The notes under the pieces were generated by a model. It was not told where the DNA came from. It did not search any database and saw only the letters and a list, made by a program, of their open reading frames with translations. This document shows, in pieces, positions 23,903-32,272 of a DNA stretch of 43,750 nucleotides. The DNA is from an uncultured Porphyromonadaceae bacterium. Lineage in GTDB: Bacteria > Bacteroidota > Bacteroidia > Bacteroidales > Porphyromonadaceae. Position numbers and translations under genes: made by a program. Location of the stretch: assembly GCA_947253625.1 (NCBI GenBank), contig CAMYAB010000013.1:1-43750 (forward strand). Direction: 5' to 3'. The first letter of the stretch is position 1, and each line of letters begins with the position of its first letter.

Positions 23903-24073
23903 TCTCGTGTAAGTATCTCAATATCAATGCGTCCAAAAGGGGTGTTTTTGAACCCCAAAAAGGTCTGTTTTCCCGCCATTTCAGGGGCTTTTTGGATGAA
24001 GAAAGGATTCGGATTCTGCTGATCTGTTTTGCCCTCCTCGACCGGATCGGCCGATTGCCTACACAAAAAAAAA

Positions 24074-24103
24074 CGGAGGATGTGTGCATTCACACATCCT
24101 CCG
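24074..24103 (-). terminator. Terminator of the PorT-like barrel gene
   Basis: A perfect 13-bp stem (CGGAGGATGTGTG with 24091-24103) and a 4-nt loop, followed on the minus strand by nine T. A second hairpin oriented the other way, AAGACCC/GGGTCTTTTTT at 24111-24134, lies beside it. Confidence 0.88.
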
Positions 24104-24157
24104 GAGTGACAAGACCCTATCGGGGGTCTTTTTTCTCACTAAGACCTTGGTGCGCCC

Positions 24158-24853
24158 TTAGAAGCGATAGCCGACGGTCACAAAGAAGTTGGTGTTGTTG
24201 GTCTTTGAAGCGAAGGAGGAGCGGAACCAGTCCTCTGCTTTTTTGAAAGCTTCGGAGGAGGTCATATTGACTCCCTTGCTGAGGTCCTGCAAGCCGAGCT
24301 GATAGCCCACACCGACCATGAAGCGGTTGAACTCTACTCCGGCACCCACTTGCATACCCCAGTCGAAGCGGTTGTAGACTTTGTCCTTGAAGAGGTCTAT
24401 ATCGCTGATAGACTTTTCTTTGTCGGGCTTTGCCAGTTTGGTTTTGCCATTGATCCCGAATGCCACATAGGGTCCGGCGTTGACAAAAACATTGGTGTGA
24501 TCGGCCAGTCCAAAGCGTGCATTGAGGAGCACAGGGACATCAATGTAGTTGAGTTGACGGATCAAGTCAACCGGCTTTTTATTCACATCTAGGGAAGCCA
24601 GCTTGGCTCCCTTCATGGAGAAGTAAACACCGGGCTGTACGGAGAGCTGTGTGACTCCGAGATTGAGGAAGGTCCAGTCGACAGCGACACCACCTCTGAA
24701 GCCATTGAGCAACTCCGCCTTGGCTGTCTTTTTGTCAATATTGGCCAGGTTGGCTCCCTGGTATCCGGCATTGACGATGAATGACAAATCTTGTGCCATG
24801 GCACTCATGGAGAGTGCAAGTACCGCTGTGGCGGCCATAATTATCTTCTTCAT
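24158..24853 (-). CDS. PorT-like outer-membrane beta-barrel protein
   Basis: A 231-residue protein with a signal peptide (MKKIIMAATAVLALSMSAMAQ) and the typical small-barrel layout of Bacteroidetes PorT-family/OMP_b-brl_2 proteins: SFIVNAGYQGANL, then a FRGGVAVDWTF strand, QPGVYFSMKGAKL, LNYIDVPVLLNARFG, NAGPYVAFGINGK, VGAGVEFNRFMVGVGYQLGL, and a C-terminal FFVTVGYRF ending in Phe. Function is unknown. The ATG at 24853 follows a TACCTTTA box at 24925-24918; the long open frame upstream of it is a shadow of murD. Confidence 0.87.
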   Translation of the reverse strand: MKKIIMAATAVLALSMSAMAQDLSFIVNAGYQGANLANIDKKTAKAELLNGFRGGVAVDWTFLNLGVTQLSVQPGVYFSMKGAKLASLDVNKKPVDLIRQLNYIDVPVLLNARFGLADHTNVFVNAGPYVAFGINGKTKLAKPDKEKSISDIDLFKDKVYNRFDWGMQVGAGVEFNRFMVGVGYQLGLQDLSKGVNMTSSEAFKKAEDWFRSSFASKTNNTNFFVTVGYRF

Positions 24854-25022
24854 AGTTTGTTTCTTCTTTTTGAAGTTACGGGAGACTTGATGCTGTACCT
24901 CAGCATCGCTCCATTGGTAAAGGTACACAAAAAAACGGAGTGGAGCGACCCGCTTGCCCGCCAAGGGTGGTGGACAGGGGTACGAGGGGGGCGTTTTTTC
25001 ATCAAAAAGCCCCATAGGTCGA

Positions 25023-26402
25023 TCACGCTTCTGTCTGGGTGCCGGCCAACTTGCGGGCTTCGTCACGGAAGCAGTCTCCGCGGTGCTCGTAGTTGTGAAA
25101 TAGGTCGAATGACGCACAGGCCGGTGACAGGAGGAAGGTATCTCCCGGCTTGGTGTCCAGGAGACGAAGTCGCTCAAAGGCCTCGGGCATGCTCCGGACA
25201 TCATAGGCCGGTATGGGGAGTGGGTCGAAGGTGGCGTGGAGCTTTTGGGAGTCGGTGGTGAGGTAGATGAGTGCCTTGCACTTTTGGCGGACGAGTGGCA
25301 GGATATCGTTGTAGTCGTTTCCCTTGTCGGTCCCCCCCAGGATGAGGATGGTACTTGCAGGTGCCATGGCGCCCAGTGCGTAGTGGGTGGCGTCGATATT
25401 GGTGGCTTTGGAGTCATTGATCATGGTGACTCCGTGCCACGTACCCACATGCTCCATGCGATGAGGTATGCCGGCAAAGTGGTTGAGGGCTTTTTGGACC
25501 GTACCATCTCTGAGGGCTGTTTGGACCCCCAGAGCGGAGAGGATCAGGCAGGCGGCCATGACATTGGCTGCATTGTGCTCGCCCTTGAGCCGCATGTCGG
25601 CAAAGTCGAGCTCGGCTGTGGTGTCGCGGTCCGTGTGTATGCGGATGATCCCGTCTCGGTAGTAGGCTGTGGCACGGTCGTCCTTTAGCGAGAAGGTGTA
25701 CTCTCGGGAGCAAAGTGCCGGTGATCGGTCGATGAGTTGGCGAGTGATGGGGTCATCGAGGTTGATGATGTGCAGGTCATCGGGTGTCTGGGCCCTAAAG
25801 ATGCGCCACTTGGCATCGGCATACTTGTCGAGACTGTGGTCGTAGCGATCGAGGTGATCCGGTGTGACATTGAGCAGAGCCGCCACTCGGAGATCGGTGT
25901 CGTACATGTGGTCGAGCTGAAAGGAACTCAGCTCGATGACGTAGTAGTCGTGGGGGTCGGAGGCGACACAGTGGGCCAGCGAGGTGCCGATATTGCCACA
26001 GGCGATGGCATCCAGCCCACAGGCGCGGAGGAGGTAGGCGGTGAGGGTGGTGGTAGTGGTCTTGCCATTGCTACCGGTGATGCCAATGAGGGTGGAGGTG
26101 CCGGCGAAGCGTGCGGCGTACTCGGGCTCGGATAGGATCGGGACACCGGCCTCACGACACCGCAGGACGACCGGAGCTGTGTCGGGGATGCCGGGACTCT
26201 TGATGACTGCCGTGGCTTGCTCAAGGTCGGGGAGTAGATGCCCACCCTCCTCGTAGGGGATATGGCTTTGCGCCAGTAGCTCTCGTGTCTTGGTCGAGAG
26301 CATACCGCTGTCCGAGAGTAGTACGCGCGACCCCTGCTTTTGGGCCAAAAGCGCACTCCACAGGCCACTCTCTCCCCCGCCAAGTATTATAATGTAATCC
26401 AT
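25023..26402 (-). CDS. murD: UDP-N-acetylmuramoyl-L-alanine--D-glutamate ligase MurD
   Basis: Adds D-Glu to UDP-MurNAc-L-Ala in the cytoplasm. The 459-residue protein has the N-terminal UDP-binding LGGGESGLW, the ATP loop GSNGKTT (110-116), VIELSSFQLD, NVTPDHLDRY, the conserved GEHNAANVMAA segment and NDSKATNIDA. It is the last gene of the ftsL-ftsI-murE-mraY-murD string, 5 bases after mraY; ftsW, murG and murC do not follow as they do in canonical dcw clusters. Confidence 0.97.
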   Translation of the reverse strand: MDYIIILGGGESGLWSALLAQKQGSRVLLSDSGMLSTKTRELLAQSHIPYEEGGHLLPDLEQATAVIKSPGIPDTAPVVLRCREAGVPILSEPEYAARFAGTSTLIGITGSNGKTTTTTLTAYLLRACGLDAIACGNIGTSLAHCVASDPHDYYVIELSSFQLDHMYDTDLRVAALLNVTPDHLDRYDHSLDKYADAKWRIFRAQTPDDLHIINLDDPITRQLIDRSPALCSREYTFSLKDDRATAYYRDGIIRIHTDRDTTAELDFADMRLKGEHNAANVMAACLILSALGVQTALRDGTVQKALNHFAGIPHRMEHVGTWHGVTMINDSKATNIDATHYALGAMAPASTILILGGTDKGNDYNDILPLVRQKCKALIYLTTDSQKLHATFDPLPIPAYDVRSMPEAFERLRLLDTKPGDTFLLSPACASFDLFHNYEHRGDCFRDEARKLAGTQTEA

Positions 26403-26407
26403 ACGAT

Positions 26408-27673
26408 CTACCTAAACTTTAGTGTAACAATAGTCAGCACAGCCAGCAGTATCCCTATCAGCCAAAAGCGGACAGTGATCTTGGACTCGGGGACGGCACG
26501 CACAGGGGCTTGTATCAGCGCATCGATGGTGCCGTTGCCGGGTTTTTGGAAGTGGTGATGCAGGGGGGTCATCTTGAAGACACGACGCCCTTTGCCGGTA
26601 CGTCGCTTGGTGTACTTGAAGTAAGTGGTCTGGAGAATCACCGAGAGTGTCTCGACCAAAAACACGCCACAAAGGATGGGCAAAAGAAGCTCCTTGCGGA
26701 TAATGATGGAAAAGACGGCTATGATCCCTCCCAGCATAAGGCTACCCGTGTCGCCCATGAAGACCTGTGCCGGATAGGCGTTGTACCACAAAAAACCTAC
26801 CGTCGCACCAATGAAGGCGGCGGCAAAGATAACCAGTTCCTCTGCTCCCGGGATGAACATGATATTGAGGTAGGAGGCAAACTGAATGTGCGAGCTCATG
26901 TAGGCAAAGACCCCCAGCACCACTCCAATGATGGCAGAAGAGCCGGTAGCCAAGCCGTCGAGTCCATCGGTGAGGTTGGCACCATTGGAGACAGCCATGA
27001 CGATAAAGACGAAGATCAGCGTGACAAAAATCATCGTGAATAGCTCGCTGTTTCGACCGATGCCGATCATTTGCGCCGCCTCTGCGTAGTCGAGGTTATT
27101 GTTTTTGACAAATGGGATCGTGGTCTTGAGGGAGCGCACCTCCGTGGTCGTAAACTCCACCACCTGCTCGCCATGCTCCGTGAGGACCTCAGCGTTGTCC
27201 TTGATCACTATCGCAGGACTGGTGAGCATCACCATAGCGACCAGCACACCCAGTCCAAGCTGCGCAATGAGCTTGTAGCGCCCGTGGATTCCCTCCTTGT
27301 TTTTCCTGAAAACCTTGACGTAGTCATCCACAAAGCCGAGTGTTCCGAGCCAAATCGTGGTGACGATCATCAGGAGAATGTAGATGTTATTGAGCCGGCA
27401 AAACAGCAGGACCGGCACGAGCAGTGAGAGGAGGATAATGATCCCGCCCATGCTGGGTGTCCCCACCTTGGCGAGCTGTCCCTCGATATCCAGCGGACGA
27501 ATAGAGTCGCTCATCTGCTTGCGTCTGAGGAGATCGATGATCTTGTCACCTATGAGAGTGGCCACGACAAGGCTGAGGACCAGGGCAAGCGCAGCCCGGG
27601 TGGAGGTGTAGGTAAAAGCTCCGGCACCGGGTATATTTAGTCGCTGCAAGTACTCAAAAAGATAGTAAAGCAT
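26408..27673 (-). CDS. mraY: Phospho-MurNAc-pentapeptide-transferase MraY
   Basis: Membrane enzyme that makes lipid I by linking phospho-MurNAc-pentapeptide to undecaprenyl phosphate. The 421-residue protein has about ten hydrophobic helices, the conserved LGFVDDYVKV and NGANLTDGLDGLA motifs with catalytic/magnesium aspartates, and MTPLHHHFQ near the end. It carries an insertion around residues 170-210 (EVLTEHGEQVVEFTTTEV), as is usual in Bacteroidetes. It shares one base with the murE stop (TGATG). Confidence 0.97.
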   Translation of the reverse strand: MLYYLFEYLQRLNIPGAGAFTYTSTRAALALVLSLVVATLIGDKIIDLLRRKQMSDSIRPLDIEGQLAKVGTPSMGGIIILLSLLVPVLLFCRLNNIYILLMIVTTIWLGTLGFVDDYVKVFRKNKEGIHGRYKLIAQLGLGVLVAMVMLTSPAIVIKDNAEVLTEHGEQVVEFTTTEVRSLKTTIPFVKNNNLDYAEAAQMIGIGRNSELFTMIFVTLIFVFIVMAVSNGANLTDGLDGLATGSSAIIGVVLGVFAYMSSHIQFASYLNIMFIPGAEELVIFAAAFIGATVGFLWYNAYPAQVFMGDTGSLMLGGIIAVFSIIIRKELLLPILCGVFLVETLSVILQTTYFKYTKRRTGKGRRVFKMTPLHHHFQKPGNGTIDALIQAPVRAVPESKITVRFWLIGILLAVLTIVTLKFR

Positions 27674-29142
27674 CAGTCCTTCTTCTTCTCGGTTTCAAAA
27701 ACAGCCTGGACCTCCTCTACGTCACTGAAGTGATGGCGGACGCCCTTGACCTCCTGGTAGGGCTCGTGACCTTTGCCGGCGATGAGGATGATATCCTGTG
27801 GCATCGCCATGGTGCAGGCTGTGCGGATAGCCTCTCGGCGTGCGGTGATGCAGAGCGTGCGCCGGGTTTCGTCCTCGCTCAGACCGGAATACAGGTCGGC
27901 GATGATGGCTTCGGGTTCCTCGCTCCGAGGATTGTCGGATGTAAGGATGAGCAGATCGGAGTAGCGGACAGCCGTTGCGGCCATGATTGGTCGCTTGCCG
28001 TGGTCTCTATCCCCACCGGCTCCCACCACAGTGATGATCCGTCCGCCATGTTGTTTTTGGAGATCGGTGAGGGTCTGGAGGACATTTTGGAGGGCGTCGG
28101 GCGTATGGGCAAAGTCGACAATAGCGACATAGCCCTTGGGCGAAGACATTGTCTGGAATCGCCCATCCACCGGACGGAGGCCACTCAGCACACGGAGTAC
28201 CTCTCCGTGCTCCTGACCGAGCAGCATGGCGGCTCCGTAGACTGCGAGGATATTGTAGGCGTTGAACGCTCCCACGAGTCTTGTGGTCAGCTCTGTCCCG
28301 TTGATGAATAGATCCGTACCGTCCAAGTGTTGCTCGACGATGGTCCCCTTGAAGTCCGCATCCCGCTTCAGCGCATACGTATGCACCTCGGCTTGGGTGT
28401 TTTGGACCATCACAGCACCGTTGGTCTCATCGATATTGGTGAGGGCAAAGGCCTCCTTGGGCAGACCGTCAAAAAACGATTGTTTGGCGTGCAGATAGTT
28501 TGCAAACGTCTTGTGAAAATCGAGGTGATCCCTGGTCAGGTTGGTAAATATCCCGCCACGGAAGGTCGTCCCGCCGATACGGTGCTGTACGACCGAGTGA
28601 GAGGAGACCTCCATAAAAGCGTACTCGCACCCCGCCTCCACCATATGCGCCAAGTAGGCTTGGAGGGTCAGAGCATCCGGTGTGGTGAGCTTGCTGGGAA
28701 TCTCCTGTCCATCCACTATCACACAGACGGTGCTGATGAGTCCACTCTTGTGTCCGAGGCTCGTGAAGAGTCGGTAGAGTAGTGTGGCGATGGTTGTCTT
28801 GCCATTGGTCCCGGTGACCCCCACCAGTGTGAGCTTGTCGGATGGGTGGTCATAAAAGTTGGCGGCAAGCGGTCCCACCACCACATCGGTGTGCTCCACT
28901 CGCACATAGGTGACCCCCACCTTGCGGCTCTCGGGCACCGTCTCGCAGAGGATGGCCGTTGCTCCGTTGGCCTCCGCCTGCGCTATAAAGTCGTGGCCAT
29001 CGGTCACGGTCCCGCGGATAGCCACAAAGAGCTCGCCCGGGCGTACCGTACGCGAGTCATTGGTTATCCGTGCGATCTCCACTTGGTCATCCCCCTCTAT
29101 CACCTCATGGGGGATGCCTTTCATCAGTTTATTTAGGATCAT
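27673..29142 (-). CDS. murE: UDP-MurNAc-tripeptide synthetase MurE
   Basis: Adds the third amino acid to UDP-MurNAc-L-Ala-D-Glu. The 489-residue ligase has GTNGKTT (111-117), the ligand-binding SSHSVVQHRI region, and the DNPR motif in SDNPRSEEP near residue 400, which in characterised enzymes marks use of diaminopimelate rather than lysine. MILNKLMKG gives a usual N-terminus. It starts 6 bases after ftsI. Confidence 0.96.
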   Translation of the reverse strand: MILNKLMKGIPHEVIEGDDQVEIARITNDSRTVRPGELFVAIRGTVTDGHDFIAQAEANGATAILCETVPESRKVGVTYVRVEHTDVVVGPLAANFYDHPSDKLTLVGVTGTNGKTTIATLLYRLFTSLGHKSGLISTVCVIVDGQEIPSKLTTPDALTLQAYLAHMVEAGCEYAFMEVSSHSVVQHRIGGTTFRGGIFTNLTRDHLDFHKTFANYLHAKQSFFDGLPKEAFALTNIDETNGAVMVQNTQAEVHTYALKRDADFKGTIVEQHLDGTDLFINGTELTTRLVGAFNAYNILAVYGAAMLLGQEHGEVLRVLSGLRPVDGRFQTMSSPKGYVAIVDFAHTPDALQNVLQTLTDLQKQHGGRIITVVGAGGDRDHGKRPIMAATAVRYSDLLILTSDNPRSEEPEAIIADLYSGLSEDETRRTLCITARREAIRTACTMAMPQDIILIAGKGHEPYQEVKGVRHHFSDVEEVQAVFETEKKKD

Positions 29143-29148
29143 AGTTGG

Positions 29149-31332
29149 TTATCTCAATATTAGCGTCACTCTGTTTCCTTCGCTTATCTTTCGGTCGGGG
29201 GGGATGGACTGGCTGTGTACACATCCTCCTTTTCCGACCAGGTTTACCTTCAACCCCTGCATCTCGGCCAAAAACACGGCATCCGAGGCGGCCATCCCCA
29301 CCAAGTAGGGCATACGGTTCACGACCGGGTCTTTCATCCGCATGATGGCTATGGTGTCATTGGGGGAGTAGCAAGCCCAGTCACCGTTGCCCACCACTTC
29401 GGGCAGAGTGGTCTTGGTCAAGTGTACCCCCTGTCTCACGCTACGCGCCACTCCACCGGCCACATGTTGGTCAAATACCGCAGTACTGTCCGGTGTGTAG
29501 TCACTGAGGTGGAGGGTGTTGGTGGTAGCCACAGTCTGCTCGGCCACTTCTCGGAGGACCTTTCCGGGGATGCTTCCGGAGGGGTACACCCCTCTCGGTC
29601 GACTGACGACCACGATACAGCTGTACAGAGGGTCGTCGGCCGGGAAGTAGCCACAAAAGGTCACATTGTGCCCATACCCGGCATCATAGCCACCCGCACC
29701 GGAGATTTTGGCCGTACCGGTTTTGCCGGCTATTTGCACAAAAGGCGAGTTCATCGCCTTGCCCGTACCATTGGTCACGACACCGCGCAACATCTCCCGC
29801 AGCTCCTTGATGGCTCGGTCGCAGGCGATCTGCTTGTTTTTCACCTTGGGGCCGTTTTCGTACGCCACCTCATCGTCGTTGTGGACGGAGGTCACCAGGT
29901 AGGGCTCCATCATCCTGCCACCGTTGGCCACAGCGTTATAAAAGCGGAGTGTGTATATCGGTGGCATCTGCACTTGGTAGCCAAATGATATCCACGTCAT
30001 GGCTCCGGGTCGCCACCCTTCGGGGTTGGTGTTGATGTGGGGTTTGGTCGTGCCCGGAATCTCCAGATCGATCTGATCGAAGATATTCATCTTGTCCAGT
30101 GCGTCAAAAAAAGCACGATTGTTTTTGGGGCTCTCGTTTCCAAACGTATTGCGGACGGCCATGGCGGCTCCGATATTGGACGAAAACTCTATGGCCTGCG
30201 CATAGCTGATCCGCCCGTAGCCACCCTTGTGGGCATTGTGGTCCTTGATCACGAGCCCACGGCCCACACGATAGAGTCCGTTGCCCACATCGACCGTATC
30301 TCCCGGGTGGATCCGTCCTTGGTCGAGCGAGGCCAGCATCGTGATGCCCTTGAAGGTAGACCCCGGCTCCAGCTGGTCGGCCAGTGCATGGTTCGTTCGC
30401 TCGACATAGCTACCCTCTCCCACTCGGTCCAGATTGGCCATGGCACGGATGGCACCCGTCTTCACCTCCATCACCACCGCACAGCCCCAGTCGGCATCCA
30501 CCTCGGTGAGAGCCTTGCGCAGAGCTCGCTCTGTGATATCCTGTATGTCGACATTGAGGGTCGTATAGACGTCCATCCCGTTTTTGGGCAGGCGGATCGG
30601 ATCCGGCACCCACCGCTTGGGGACAAAGATAAAGCGATCCAAGCCCGGCTCTCCGCACAAAACCTTGTCAAAAGCCAGCTCCAGCCCACTGCTCCCATGC
30701 GTAATCCCGAGACTGTCCGCATCCCGCTTGAGCGAACCGATGGTCCGCTGTGCCAGGTTGCCATAGGGCATCACCCGACGGATATACCGAGTGGTCGTAA
30801 ACCCGGTCTTATTTTTATTCCCCACAGAGAGGTAGGGCATCTGCTGCATTGCCAGCAACTCCATGTGCGACACCTCCTTGTCCACCACTCGCCACGAGCG
30901 ACTCTTGCGCTCATAGCCACGCATCAGGTGCGCCCGATACGCGGCGGCACTCTTATCCTTGAAGTAGCCACTCAGCCGATACGCCAGAGAGTCCACGTTG
31001 TGGGCAAAAAGATCCGCATCAAACCCCGCCGCCCGAAAGTCGATCCTGGTCTCGTACCTCGGCACACTGATCGCCAATAGGGTGTTTTCGTCCGAGTAGA
31101 TATTGCCACGTCGGGGCAATGAGGGCTGGTTCCCCTTGTGCATATGGGCATTGAGCCCCTTCCACGCCGCCGCATCCACGGTGGCGGTCCAGGTCGTCTT
31201 TAGGAAAACAGCCACCGACAGCACCGACAGCACCAAGCCGATCAAGAAGTACCTCATGTACGAGGTCCGGACCCGCTCCTCTCGCTCCTCGACTCCTGCC
31301 TGCAGGCGGTTGTTGGTCTCGCTACCACTCAT
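29149..31332 (-). CDS. ftsI: Division transpeptidase (FtsI/PBP3-type penicillin-binding protein) with PASTA domain
   Basis: A 727-residue class B PBP that cross-links septal peptidoglycan in the periplasm. One membrane helix lies near residues 28-48. A dimerisation domain follows, then the transpeptidase with SxxK in EPGSTFKGI, SSN in EFSSNIGAA and KTG in IAGKTGTAKI. A C-terminal PASTA domain (MPYLVGMAASDAVFLAEMQG) ends the protein, a feature of Bacteroidetes FtsI homologues. Its ATG abuts the ftsL stop (TAAATG), so translation is probably coupled. Confidence 0.95.
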   Translation of the reverse strand: MSGSETNNRLQAGVEEREERVRTSYMRYFLIGLVLSVLSVAVFLKTTWTATVDAAAWKGLNAHMHKGNQPSLPRRGNIYSDENTLLAISVPRYETRIDFRAAGFDADLFAHNVDSLAYRLSGYFKDKSAAAYRAHLMRGYERKSRSWRVVDKEVSHMELLAMQQMPYLSVGNKNKTGFTTTRYIRRVMPYGNLAQRTIGSLKRDADSLGITHGSSGLELAFDKVLCGEPGLDRFIFVPKRWVPDPIRLPKNGMDVYTTLNVDIQDITERALRKALTEVDADWGCAVVMEVKTGAIRAMANLDRVGEGSYVERTNHALADQLEPGSTFKGITMLASLDQGRIHPGDTVDVGNGLYRVGRGLVIKDHNAHKGGYGRISYAQAIEFSSNIGAAMAVRNTFGNESPKNNRAFFDALDKMNIFDQIDLEIPGTTKPHINTNPEGWRPGAMTWISFGYQVQMPPIYTLRFYNAVANGGRMMEPYLVTSVHNDDEVAYENGPKVKNKQIACDRAIKELREMLRGVVTNGTGKAMNSPFVQIAGKTGTAKISGAGGYDAGYGHNVTFCGYFPADDPLYSCIVVVSRPRGVYPSGSIPGKVLREVAEQTVATTNTLHLSDYTPDSTAVFDQHVAGGVARSVRQGVHLTKTTLPEVVGNGDWACYSPNDTIAIMRMKDPVVNRMPYLVGMAASDAVFLAEMQGLKVNLVGKGGCVHSQSIPPDRKISEGNRVTLILR

Positions 31333-31701
31333 TTACTTGATCAGTATAGGGGGAGACTTGGGGATACTCAGGTCCAGGTTGTCGGCACGGACCCGCTCCT
31401 CAATAGAGGAGAGTCGACGTGCACCCATCAGCTCGGACTCCACCGTCACCTGCTCCATACGCCGCTCCGTAATCTCACGATTGAGGCGCGCAATCTCCTT
31501 CTTACCCCTCAGCAAGGTATAGGTATTGAGCCCCTGGATGATGAAGAGCATCGCCACCGCCACGATCCAGATCGCATTGCGTAGCGTCAGCTGTCCCTCA
31601 AGGAAAGTCCCTTGAGTGATGTTCCAAAAACGCCTCTGCCAGGAGCGCTTGTTTTTGGTGCCACCCTTTTGGGGTACGCTATGTGGAGATGTATTCGCCA
31701 T
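31333..31701 (-). CDS. ftsL: FtsL-like division protein
   Basis: A 122-residue bitopic protein: a basic cytoplasmic N-terminus, one membrane helix (NAIWIVAVAMLFIIQGLNTY), then a leucine-zipper-like coiled coil (EIARLNREITERRMEQVTVE). It matches the small gene placed before ftsI in Bacteroidetes division clusters; the FtsL name rests on topology and position. The frame is open to 31788, but ATG 31701 (MANTSPHS) is preferred because it gives a normal cytoplasmic segment. A TAAGTTTG box lies at 31826-31819. mraZ and rsmH, which usually precede it, are absent. Confidence 0.8.
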   Translation of the reverse strand: MANTSPHSVPQKGGTKNKRSWQRRFWNITQGTFLEGQLTLRNAIWIVAVAMLFIIQGLNTYTLLRGKKEIARLNREITERRMEQVTVESELMGARRLSSIEERVRADNLDLSIPKSPPILIK

Positions 31702-31818
31702 CAAGCTCGGGTCATCGATTTTCCGGAAAAGGAGGTGGGAGAATGTGCCCCAAAGCACCGCACTCGCACCTGTGCCCAAAGGACGCACCCACCTAGGGCC
31801 ACCGTCTCTTTGGTGCTA

Positions 31819-31826
31819 CAAACTTA
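31819..31826 (-). promoter_or_regulatory. ftsL: Candidate -7 box of the ftsL-murD operon
   Basis: TAAGTTTG on the minus strand fits TAnnTTTG exactly and lies about 118 bases before the ftsL ATG. Confidence 0.6.
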
Positions 31827-31890
31827 CCCAATTCCCTCATTATTCTATCCGAAACGGAGAAAAAGGGAAGCAGGTACTATGAGAAAGATA

Positions 31891-31967
31891 AAATCACTGT
31901 GTGATTTGAATAAATCACTTAGTGATCTGAATAAATCACACAGTGATTTTGAGTTTTTCGGCCGAAA
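31891..31967. repeat. Array of three 17-bp palindromes at 21-bp spacing plus a fourth palindrome
   Basis: AAATCAC-nnn-GTGATTT occurs at 31891-31907, 31912-31928 (one mismatch) and 31933-31949, each followed by a TGAAT-like spacer, giving an exact 21-bp period. TTTCGGCCGAAA follows at 31956-31967. The array lies between the divergent ftsL and urea-transporter promoters. An ATG at 31879 opens a 31-codon frame through the repeats (MRKIKSLCDL ... FEFFGRKK) ending at 31974; a real peptide is possible but unproven. Confidence 0.85.
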
Positions 31968-32115
31968 GAAATAGTTTGTCGACGCATCGGGCTAACTTTC
32001 TCCGGGCGAGGCGTAGACTTTTCCGAGAGCAAAAGCTCCAAGAGCACCCCTCGGGCGCACCTGGAGCAACAGTACGAGGACATTGCTTCGTGCCACGTTC
32101 TACAGATATTTTGCC

Positions 32116-32123
32116 TACTTTTG
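32116..32123 (+). promoter_or_regulatory. Candidate -7 box of the urea transporter gene
   Basis: TACTTTTG fits TAnnTTTG; it implies a leader of about 150 bases before ATG 32273. Confidence 0.5.
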
Positions 32124-32272
32124 CCTAGGCATTGCCCACCGCAGTCTTCCCCCCAAGCGAGGTGACACGGGATCGGTTGCTCGGAGCAGAGACCTACACA
32201 CGGCCTCACACCGCACCTCCGACGACCACACAGTACGGATCCAACAACCCTTTGCGCCCCTCCAAAAAAGTA

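Noticed and set aside
24854..25417. N-terminal 188-codon extension of the PorT-like barrel frame
   Set aside because: The extension overlaps murD antisense and the intergenic gap; the signal peptide starts at 24853.
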